Assembly: GCA_008508345.1 (NCBI GenBank)
Contig: QNGE01003713.1
Coordinates: 8,930 to 72,929, forward strand
Length of the DNA stretch: 64,000 nucleotides
DNA from: Paragonimus westermani
Lineage: Eukaryota > Platyhelminthes > Trematoda > Plagiorchiida > Troglotrematidae
Direction: 5' to 3'
Shown here: positions 25,601 through 37,600 of the stretch, one piece after another
Position numbering within the stretch: position 1 is the stretch's first letter
How the letters are laid out: every line of letters begins with the position of its first letter
Position numbers and translations under genes: made by a program
Notes under the pieces: generated by a model
The model's database searches: none
Told to the model about the DNA's origin: nothing
What the model saw: only the letters and a program-made list of their open reading frames with translations

Positions 25601-28600
25601 ACTCTTAATAGAACATCCTGTTGGAAACGCAGGAAAAAACCTTCGATGTATGTCATAGGCCCACATGTTTGTTGTACGAATAGTCGCCTGGTCAGATATG
25701 AAAAACTTTTTTAGTTTTGGCTAAAACATTGTTGGTTCCGGCTGTATTCTATTGTGTACAATCTAATAATCAGCGGAATTACATGCAAGGACACATCCTT
25801 CAGTGAACCGTTTCTGACTGTTGTTTCGATGCGATCTAGGATTCCAGAATTAACCACATCTCAGTTTCATGAGCCACCGGTTTCAGTCTAACCCCTACGC
25901 TAAATGTCTAACACGTCGCCTCATTCTGACCAAAATGTACAATACACTCAAACGATTTACTCACCTACTTCGTTGATTACCTCAGGTTTAAAGAGTGCAG
26001 TGTTGGTTCATAACATCGCTATGGTGATGTCCTCATTTGTTTGAGACTTCCCATTAAACCAAAATGATTATTCTACTGAGCGCTTCTTGTAAACGACTTA
26101 CGAAGCATCACTCAGTTTGACATGAGGATAGATGCGATTTTCTTAATAACAGTTAGTTTACTTGTTTGCAGTGTCACATTCAATTCTGTCTTAACCGTCG
26201 AAATATGATTACTAACAATCTCTAGCCGGTAGCAAGGGTGTTTCCAGCGAACTGTGTAACTCGACCTTTGAATGATGGTCGATTGTCGTGGCTGTTTTTC
26301 TTAACAGGTCTATAGGACGGACTATGGTAGTGGAACAATTCCGGCTGGAAGTCGATGGGAAAATTTTGGACGTGCGTGTTGCAGGATGAGTATGCACAAA
26401 CACCCCCACAAGGCCGTTCTTTCCGTTAGACAATGTGTGGCGACAAGCACACATTTTGAGTTTTGACACGACTAAGATAACAACAGGAATGTTGGCAACT
26501 GGGTCACCGGGTCAACTCACTTCGTTTGGCCTAGTGTGAATGAGGACGACTGATTGGCACAAGGGGCTAGGAACAACTGCGTGGGTGAAAAATGGTTTAA
26601 TGACTAGTATGGGCATTTTTCAAATTCATCTTTGGATGAAACTGGCTGTTGGAATCGATTTGGTTACGTGCATCACGACCGAGGGCACAGAAATCTGTTA
26701 AGCTAGGTGAGGCTATACTCAATTTTGCGTTAGATGCAATGACCAAATGCCCGGAATCACAATAGTGAACTCAACACACTACGAATCTAACGGTTTTAAC
26801 TGTCACACTTACCATCCAATGTGTCTTTGAGAGCAGAATTTGGGCTACTCTTTTAAGACGTCCGATTTTTTGGGTGGCCTCCTGAAACACAGACATTTGA
26901 GTACTCATATTATTTATGGTTTCTAAGGCCTTCACGAACCGATCCCTCCAGCAAATTAAATAATGAGTTGGCTTAAACTGACTCCATTGGTAACATCTTA
27001 GCGAAAAACTGATCATTATCAGTGTGACGTGTGCGATATTCTGTTTGGTCGATCCGTTTGAAATTATTCGGATCACTGTGTCGTTATATTTATTTTCACT
27101 CCTGAGGTTATTGACAAGCACTGGAGGATGTGGTTAATTTCAAGTTAAACAAATTACAAAATTTCGGCAGAATGCGGTTACTTGCCCAACCGGTAGGAAA
27201 AAACTCAACAGTGTTTTGGTCAGTAACGAAAATTGGTTTGGGATCAACACTGTTGTCAACATACTGCTGATGTACAAAATCTGACACTCATTTGGATTAA
27301 TGTTCTTTTGGGAATATCTATCCATTGTGACAATTCCTGAATTCAGGCGTTTGGTATAAGGAAACCTTTGGTTTTGAAGTCAACGGCAAGGAGCCTAAAG
27401 TTAACCTAGTGACAGAAGTGTGTGAACACTGGAGACTAACACATATTTCACTCTTATGTAACGTCTTAATATATTCATTGAACGCGCAAACTAAATAAGA
27501 CTTGCACTATTCGGCTAACACAATAAAACAGTCTACCTGCTATACGTACAAACAAACATTCTATCGACTCTGTGACTTTCTAACATCCAAAACAACAAGT
27601 ACTTTACAATGTATCTCAGTCAAGCGCTGCAAATGGGCAGCAAATCTCGTCCTCCGAGGACTTTTGTCATTTTCTTAAAAGTTAAGGCAATAAAATTACG
27701 GTCAGGCGTTGTGGCCGATTCAACTAGATGGAGAATATAATTTACTCGCAGTATTTTTTTACCTTTGGTCATTATGGTGCCGTGTTTCTGCATCAGATTA
27801 AGAAAGTTCTTTTTACTTTCCGTGTACAGAGGAAGCTCAAAAGCCTTTCTCCCGGTTTGGTGTCACGCACAAAAACCACAGATTTGCGGGACTAAGGTGG
27901 ATACCGTTCGGTTTCATGTGTTATTACTCATTTCCACATTTGCTTTTAGAAAATTTCAAAAGATCACGTAATCCCCGGAGATGAATCAGGAATCGTCTCA
28001 ATATTTTGAATACTTGTTATTGATGGGAAGTGTTCCTATGGGTAAGGTTTGCCATTGTGATCATATGGTCGTTCGAGAGTTATGAAGTTCTTGGTTGTTC
28101 TGGCGTCATTAACAAAACAATTAATAGAACGGCTTTTGCCATTGTTTACCGTTTATTCATCGCAGATCTCCATCGAATGGATCTATTCGACAAAATTTTG
28201 TAACAAGAATTCACTGCTCAAACACCAAATAGCTCGTTCCTCTGTAAAGCCTAAAAAATTAAGGCATCACATATCGTAAGGTACAACGCTCAAGCATTTG
28301 GTCTTGAGTTCTATGAGCTGCGTACACGTTGAAAACGCGGTGAAAACTGGGCGGATCAACAATGTGGACAGATAGCAAATCAGAGATTTTCACTGTAATC
28401 TGGCAATGCTTACAAAGGTTCAAAATTGTGGTTAAGCAGCGCAACCAGACAAGTGAGCGCGGACCGTATCTCTCTATACATGCGAACAAATTTCAAAACG
28501 ATTGCTTATCAGAATAATGCCTCAGTGGATGGGAGTCTCGGTGAACAGATTGAGAATAACACAACGTCATGAGCAAGTTGTAATACTGTACATTTTAACC

Positions 28601-31600
28601 ATCTTCAACCAACTTGCCCATAACGTTGTGTTAGTCTCGATCTGTTTATCAATAACATGCTAAACACGACGCCCGAACTGTTTGATTTCATTCGTACCAA
28701 ATTTGGTGCAGATATCTTACGATGGAGGTCTTGGTTTGGAGCGTGGGGAGTTGCTAGTTCGAAGCCTCTCCAGACTATTACTACTGAATGAGTTCAGGTT
28801 CGGGTTTGAGGTTTAGTATGATGAAACATTATAACCGGACTATATCAGGCTGACAAATATTGCTAAAAAGAGAAACTTATGAGCTTTTTATAGCAGAAAG
28901 TGTATCACACAGCCTGCTAGTAGCACTCATTCAATTTTCAAAATTAAGCCTGATCTATCAGGAGAGATATTATATGCGGATGTTGTTTGGCAACAATTTG
29001 TGCTCGGAAGTACACAAAAGGTGTAACTGTCTGGATTTTCAATAAGTGAACGTCAATTATTGTAAGTTATAATTCTCACGGCTGATGACAAGCAAATTCT
29101 ATCAATTTTGATACAGCAAATTGTTGGCAATTACCTCATAGTAAAATGAGTATCAGTTAAAGTAAAAATGAGCTGCATTTTTATTAATTCGCCACAGCCC
29201 ATTAACTAAATTGACACAATTTTTAACTAATTCATGACAAATTTCGCTGTTTGTTCCCAACCAACCGTACTTCGAGTAAGAAAATTTACCGACAACCTGA
29301 AAACAATCCTCTTCAGTCTGAGTATAACCTTGTTATTGTACAAGTGGACTAGACAGAAAAACAAACATTGTGACATCATTCTCAAATAATACTGGAATAA
29401 AGATTTGTTATGTGTGTAGCACTGACAAACTGCGGTAGTACGACAATTTAAACTTGTTGTAGTATTTGAAGCGGAAGTACACTGTAACAAATCATAATCG
29501 TGGAAGCACTGGCTACAAATGAATTTGTCTAGGATTGTATAGGTATACATCATCATCAACTGAATACAGATTTCTTTGCTCTATGTCAACTCAATTTTGG
29601 TAGAGATGGTGATACTCGAGTTATTTTGTTCAGCCTGCGAGTTGCATTAGAACCGTGAGATGGTTGGGAGAAATATGCCGATTCCCACTACACTGCACAT
29701 ATACGTATTATCAATTGAGTGTATTAAGACTTTTGGATGCGGTTCAGGTTGCTGGTTTTCTTTGGGGGGGGAGAGGACACCGTAATCGGCCTGTTGATTA
29801 CACGAGCAAACCCTTTGAGCCAGATGTCGTTAGACCTTGTGTGTTGTCCAGGTCCGTAGTGCCGGTTTTTATTTTTCCGTAAAGTAAAAACTGCTTGTAA
29901 AAGAGCGCTTTTGAATTCAGCTTCATTGTGTTTGGGACAGTTTGCCTGAAGAACATGTTTAAAGTATTTTTCTGCAGGATCCACACTACGCCTATATTGC
30001 ATACAAGGTTCCTGGGCTAAGATTAGCCGGGAATCGTTTTGATGTGGAAGAAGCGTGCTGGGAATAGCAACCCGTCTGAAGGGGTGAGATAAACAATCTG
30101 TTAATTGGCATATGCGTTTCAATCTACTTGGTTGGCCCAACAACAGGGTGAAGACAAATCAAGGCAACTCTGTGACCAAACACACCTCAAAAACCTTGGC
30201 TAGGGAAGCTTTTATGGCAAAGACTAACGAGAAAGATTTGAGTGTCTCATCAAGCTGACCGAAGGAAACAAGCACTCTCGAATTAAAAACAAGTGACAGT
30301 AACGTTACCTCCACCCCCACTCGTTGGTTTTGTGTTCTGATCATTCCAGGTTGAAGTTAGATACGTCGAGAAGCTGTGTGACGCCGTTCAGTTGTTTGGG
30401 TCCAACGTCATTGAGAGACGGTATTGATGTTTCGTTCGGTTCGAGAGGGTCTATACAACAGTGAAGCCACGTTTTTCGTGCAGTGTCTAAACCATTCTTC
30501 AGTTACTTTCATTTTTATTCACTCCTTCTTTCCAAGCCACGTAAACTTTGTCACTCAGTTTTCTTTTCAAACATTGACTGTATAAACTTGTTATTGCGAA
30601 TCTATTTAACACGAACGTGATTTACTACACCATTTTCATGATTGCAGCAAATTTGCATTCGGAGTATTATGCTTTACTTAGACTGAATAACGCATGCGTT
30701 AGTCATTATGTTGAACTGTAACTAAACAATGTCGGCGAAAATGTGTAGTCGACAGTGCTCGCAGTTCATATGTCATCGATCAAGTGGCAAGCCGTAGGTA
30801 CTTTGATATGTTTCATTATGGGTTTTCAGTAACTTCGTGAGTCAGGTAGACCCGAAAACAATGGCTACATATCAATACAATGAATATCATACTTGTTCAG
30901 TAATTATTGGATCAGTGCTGGCTAGCAGAAAATTTGGTGATGTTAGCACTTCTTCAAAACCTACCTCATGTAGCTCATTTTATCAATGATTGGACGTGCT
31001 GGAAAAAATACTTCAAGAAGAACAGAAAAATGAATAAAATTTTACTTGACAATATATTTAGTAACCCGACCGATGATGTATGAGCATCGGTTTTGATGGA
31101 GTAATTTAGCTGACGATTATGGCCTTCCAATGCAACGGTCACCAGTTTTAATCTGCCTTTTGAATCTGTTACCTGAAAGTTTCAGGTGAAAAACATATTG
31201 GTGTTGTTTTGCTGAATGATCCGAATAATTTCAATTCAGATAACTTCACTACCACAACGCCGACAATGAAAAATCGCACATGGCTTTGTCAATTTCCCTT
31301 CGTTTTTTTCCCCATCCCGCAGTTTTCGATTAAATGTATGCGATCTTGTCTTCCCTCAATGACAACGGGGACACATGCAACAGGGCAACCCCGCCTGAAT
31401 GATGTTCATTTCAAACCAGCATTTCCCGCTGTCTTTTTCCTCCTTTGGATCCTTCATCAGAGCAGAAAGAAGACATTGCGATATGTTAACATTTCATTTA
31501 CTCTCATCAGTCGCAAACGTAAAACATGCCAGTTATATACATCAAATATTTAACGACACATAGGGACTAGACACACATACAAGCACACCAGTTATTATGT

Positions 31601-34600
31601 AATCATGACCATGGCAACCCGACCGGTTGTTTCAACCACTTCTGTGCACATAACGTCGGTTGGTAAGTTCGAATGAGAATCGCTTCGCAAAAGGCTAGTA
31701 ACTTCGGATTTCGGTTGCGCAACAGTATCTTGAATGAGTTAACCGGGTCAACTTGATGACCTGTTGTCATGAGATGTTTTGCAATCGATGACGTTGGATT
31801 TCGAGTAGTCAATGCACCAAGTTGGGACTGGTGCGTCATCTGATGTTTCAACCACTTCGGGATGTGTTCCGCGACTCGCTGTGATAGTTGTCGGTCTGTT
31901 CTGCCTATGTAAACGTCACTGCAACTGCAAGTGAACTGGTACACAACATGGGAGACAGAACAGTTTGACAAACTACTTTTGCGTTTTCGGAGAACTGACC
32001 CACTAGTGGTATGAAATAAGCGCAACTGCGCAGCCACATACGTTCGAGCTAGGGCAGATTTTAATTTGTGCTTTATGTCGTTGGATAGATGATTAACCTT
32101 GGATCCATCAAGTACAGTCTGAAGGGGGAATCGAACCGGCAATCCCCCACGCCATCAGGCAATAACCCTGTCCGCTCGGCCACCGGTAAAACGACCACCG
32201 CGTCTGATGCGAGAGTTTGCAAACAATTGTAAGCATTGGAAGCATCATTTTGAGCCTCTGTGGTCACAGCCAGTGCAAATCAGCAATCCAAACCAAGGCA
32301 GGGAGAACGGGCTATAATTCAAAACAGCCCTGCATTTCTTGTAATTCCCGAGTTGGACTTCATTCAACTGTTTCTTCTTACCATTCGTCTTAGTGATGCA
32401 GGACGCACGCAGGTTGTATGCTATTTTGAAAGTCTATGAGAACCATCAGATTTACCATGTTGAGGCAACAGTAGGTCACGTTGTGTTTCTTTATAAGTAG
32501 TCATCGGGCTTTTATAGCCAAATTTTTCAGCAAATTCGCGCCACTCTTTTCGACGATGGATTTGCGTGTGTCCTGAAAACCAGTTTCTTTGACTACTTTT
32601 CACTTACTGGACAGTTGCTTGTATTGTGTATGTGAATGTACGACGTCTTTGCCAGGTGCCACATCGGGTAAGTGAATGAAGGACTGTTCACCAGAGTTGA
32701 TATACCGAGCCACTACAGTGTACAAATATTGTCACAGCATACCCAGTTATCATACAAGTTAATTACCTTAGTCAAAAAAATCGTTACCAGCCGTCTGATG
32801 CTTACGAGCAATATTACTAATTGGGACTGTCTGGGCCACGACAGAGCTGTCGTACAGAAGATGAAGCCACCGGTAGAAGTTGACAAATGGATGATCAGAT
32901 AGTAGGGCAATGAATGTTCACGTGTGGGATTTTCGGCCCTGACTTACACAATCAATGGTTGTGTGATACTGAATCACACCTTCGGGATAAGGTCTAAGAC
33001 TGGATATCATCGTTGGAATTTTTCAAGACATTCACATTGTTAAATCATGCTTTATTCTTCAGGATAAGGAATCAACCTAACAATATGACCAAATTTCCAA
33101 AACTTCGTGTGAAGGTTGCAAACACGATACTTTTCTGCTGTTTGTCCAGGAAAGCAAACTATCGACCAGAATAGGTGGGCAAAATTCATACTTCCTGTAC
33201 TGCGTCGGAAATAATCCATATCGTTTATTCGTGGAACTCATGAAAAACCACTTTAATCCCCATGGGTTACCGCCAGACAAACCATCATCGTGAGACCTAA
33301 TACCAAAATGCTACGGGTGAATCAGGTTCATTCAGCAAGACGTACTTTATACACTAGGCATTGCGTCTCAGGACCTACCTCATCGTCAGCATGCCGGTCA
33401 GTGAACTATTGTGTGAAAAGTGTTCAGTGACTCCCTGAACAATAAAATGAATGAAAGCAAACTTGAAGGTGCACTCGTGATGTCCGTGTCGTCGAAACGA
33501 TGTTAGGATAAGACAGATGTGGAAGGCAGTAAGTCACTTTCAAGAGTGGTCACACTAATTACAGATTTTGAAGCCGAAAGTCATGATGACAAAAGTTAAG
33601 CTTGTCTTGGTGAGACGGGTTTTAAGGTCAGGGTGGACGATGTGAACTTCATGACCAGTATATCCTAGTGGTAGTTCGTACCTGACGAGGAGGTCTGGAC
33701 ACATACGGTGTGTTCACAACCCATCTACACCTAAATGGCACACTAGGTAACTACGATTATTTGCGAAGTGTTTTGGTTTTAACTCGTTGTTAGCTGTGAC
33801 GTACACCTTCTGTTATCTCCGTTACAGATGACCTAGTAGGCAAGTAGGTAAGTGATTGGATTATTGTTCTGACACTCGTTCAGCTGGTCCGTATTTGGGT
33901 TCTTGGATTGCATGGGGTCAGTGTAGTCCAGCTCGGTTGAAACGGTGCTCCACCACTTCTCTTATGATTACCAGGGTCAATTATTCATGAAACACATCTA
34001 TTAATTAGGTTATTACACGCGTGTTATAGTTAGGATCCGTTCGCTTCTACTAAGATGAGTTAGACATTTTCATTGTTGTGCTTCATTATGTTTGGCTATT
34101 GCATGAACAACTGCAAGAACTAAGCAGAATGACATTATTATTACCACGTCAGCATCCCCTTTTTCGTATGGTGTTCCCGACTTCGTCATTTCTGTCAGTG
34201 TGATCAACACACTAAAATGAAAACTTGTGATGACGGCAGAGATCGTTGTGTCAGTGAACATAGTAAAAAACATTGATACATCATGAACACACTAAAAACC
34301 GTTCACCTACTGGATATGCAATTACTCAGTAACTACCTGGGAGAAAATCTAGTGGCAAACATGCCGAAATAGCACGTGACTTGTGATAACTGAATTACTT
34401 GAACAGCCGATTTGGTGTGGAGGTTTCTGTTTAAAAGGAACCTTTATCATAGGTGTACTTCTCAACGATTATGCGGTAATTACCCAGCCGTGTTGAATAA
34501 TTAAGCGTAACGTTTTAGGAGGAGTATCTGTTAATCCAGTAACGAAACGGGGAAGATTGGGCCGAAAGATTTCAATCCTACCGTGTATGTTTTTGTAAAT

Positions 34601-37600
34601 CGGGTAAAAATAAGCCATACCCTCTGTCATAGAAATGGTAGATGCAGAGTTTTGTGGTTGGTAACTCATTCGCAAGTTAGCTGTACTGTTTATATTGGAA
34701 TTAGTAGAATCTGTTTAGCAGTATGGATATCAACAGGTATGGCAGTAACCAAGAAACCAGCGGCGGCGTCCCGATGAAACTTGTCCACTAAACGTATCCA
34801 GCTGGTACTGCCTTGTGATGCTATCGAGGATCTTGAAACAGACTAAGTGTTTGTACACTTCGATTAAGTGCTGTTAACCTTCGCATTGATCTGCTGACTT
34901 GAACGAGTCTGAATTAGAAGCCACAGCTAACTTGCAAGTGAGATCGTAGCGGCAACTCAACCGAAGTTTGTAGGTTCTGCAGCTATACAAAGCGATTTAG
35001 TGGTATTTGCGTCCCTCTTGAGAAAAACAGTTTTCAAGTTGAACGTCACTCATATTTGATCGCGGCCTTCGCATTCAGATGGACTTTTCAGCCAGCCTCT
35101 TTCGCTCTTATCAGAGCTCGTCAGTAGTGCATATCCTTGCCACGGCCGTGATTTGATCTCTGGCCATTCTAATCATGAGGCAACCGTGTTGACCACTGCA
35201 TCATTGACCTCACATCAAGCACGATTGAATTATCAAATCTGAATGCTCAGCCACTCTCGCTTGTGAGCAATGATCAGAGAAATAGAGGGTTGATTAAAAG
35301 TAGTTTATCTAGAAATCAACCCAGTAACCCCCAGGGATTTTCGCGTGTCGTGTAACAAAAGTAGTTCACCTGCCAAACGAGTTTGAACTGGTGAACTACA
35401 TGGCACATTGCAACTGGCGTATGCATTTTAAGTAAAATCCAAATAAGAGCCGGTTTTAATAAATCTGTTGTGCAGCACTGACAGTTTTTGAGGGTGTGCT
35501 CAAATGAAGTTCACTAAGGTGAACCAACCTGTACATCACTGCTCCCACTATAGTTTTGATGCCATCACTTGTCTAATTCCTCTCCTTTCGTCCTGGTTAA
35601 TAGTTAATGTAGTGTTGCTTTCACGCTTTCTAGACGGCAGTGATGAAATTGGGGACAGTAATAGGAACACCACTTCATAGTCATGGACCACCTTAAAGTT
35701 TTTCTGTGCGATACGGTGCTCAAGTTTCATCTTTGATCATCGCCGGTTCCAAGGTTATCCGCAATGTTACTCGTTACGCTTTATGTGATACATTTATCAA
35801 ACAGTTTACACTCAGATATGCAGCCAGTTAAGAATCAAGCAGTCCGTATTTTCTATGTGTCTTGATATACTGTTTTCATTTATCGGGGTTGAAAATTATT
35901 GTTCAATTTCCTATATACGTACGAACGCTCACATTGGCTCCTCTTTGTCTGAAAGCTACTTCAAGTGAAAGTGCGACGTTATAACTTCAAGGCAATGTGT
36001 TTTACATCCGATTCGTAGAGGTGCCGCAAAATGTTATCACTCTCTGACCCATTCGTCCATCTCGCACCACTTTTCAGCGAGCCTATTTCGAAGTCACCTC
36101 ACTACTGTACATATTCTCCCCTACTTGAGGTGCTGTCCACCTGCCGTTTCTCTGTTTTGTTATCGAAGTCACAAAATCTTATTAATTTACAGCGTGCGCC
36201 AGATTTGTGTTAAAACCTCCGTCTGTTACAACGCAGCATCTCGTATGTTACTGTGTCAAGCGTAATTTCACACTACCCAGATAGATCTCGATAGAACCCC
36301 TGTTTGCATTCATTGGTACTTGACTCGCAGTTTCTCTCATATTCCGTATATAACCCAGTCAGCTTGTCCTTGTTGTTGTTGTTGCTTAACTAACTAGGAA
36401 AATAAAACAAATACTTTTTGAGACATTCGGAAACAATGATACTGCGGGTAAATTGTTACAACAGAATTCCTCGCGAGTCAGTCGTTTCACAAAGTGTAAA
36501 CTGAGAAGTCACGACCAACATCTGAAGAAATTGTTACACACTGTAACGATACCCACGCACAAGGTTTTACATTTTGTTTCCCAAACGAAACTATTTGAGC
36601 CAGTAAATTCTGTTCATTACCATTTATCCCATCTTGACGTAGCGGTCAGGTATGTGTAGTGCATCGGTTCGGAGTGTTGTGCTGACCTTACCAGGTACAA
36701 ACACACCAGATGGGTCAAAGGTTAGCACGTTCTTTGGGAGGTTTGATTATTCCTTCTTGTCTGCATCAGAAATGAAAGAAATAAATTTTTACTACATCGT
36801 GACTGTCCACTACATTGTTTGGGAACGATTAGTATAATTTTACTTCTAAGTTAACCAAGTTTTTCGATTTTCGCGCTCTGACCAATTCAGTTAATGGAAG
36901 GCTAGAATTCCATCTTTTTGAGGTGAATGAAGCCTATCGTTAACAGCATTTGCAAGGTAACTTCATTAGGACACATGAAACACATTTAAATTTAAAGATA
37001 GACTTGATAGTCGATTGTTTTGTTTATATCATCGGTGGGTGCACACTTACGTCGTGTGTACGCTGGGAGAGGGGACAATCCATTTGTATGATTCGCAAAT
37101 TAACGCAAGTTAAAACAAGCCACTCTAAGTAGGTTGCTCCTCATGTTTATGAAAGCTTTGTTGATTAACCACATACTTATCACTACAAATCAGATGAACC
37201 CGCAGGTGCATGAAACCGACACTGAGTTTATGGCTTCGACGATCCGCATCACGAAATATTGGTTGTCGGTCTGTTCACAGCTCAGCTCTGGAAGTTTGCT
37301 TAGTATCAGCAGTCAGTTACAGTTGGTCCGCCATTTTATACCATTTTGAAGCCAAATAGCGGGTTACATGCCTTATTGTTTCATGAGTATTTAAGTGATT
37401 AAATTATTTGCTATAATTAATTCGGTGGTGCACATACTGATGATTTGATGCAAAATATTAAATAGCATGCAGGAAGCACATTTCCGTATCTGATGGTTGG
37501 GAACAGTGGTGGTGTTGTTCGTAGCGAGCGGTTGATGGTTCTCGCATTGATATGTTCGCCGAGCTTGGCATTTAGGTTGCAAACGTCTCATAGCCAAGCG

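Noticed and set aside
27740..27775. 25-base minus-strand exon candidate with strong acceptor
   Set aside because: It lies between 28271 and 26881, which already join in phase 0; including it would shift the frame of 26813-26881 into a stop.
28725..28790. tRNA T-arm-like 'gctagttcgaagcctctcc'
   Set aside because: No A box at the right distance and no acceptor-stem pairing; a lone B-box match is common by chance.
31209..31553. 114-codon plus-strand open frame
   Set aside because: It is antisense to the Penelope tail and has no motif.
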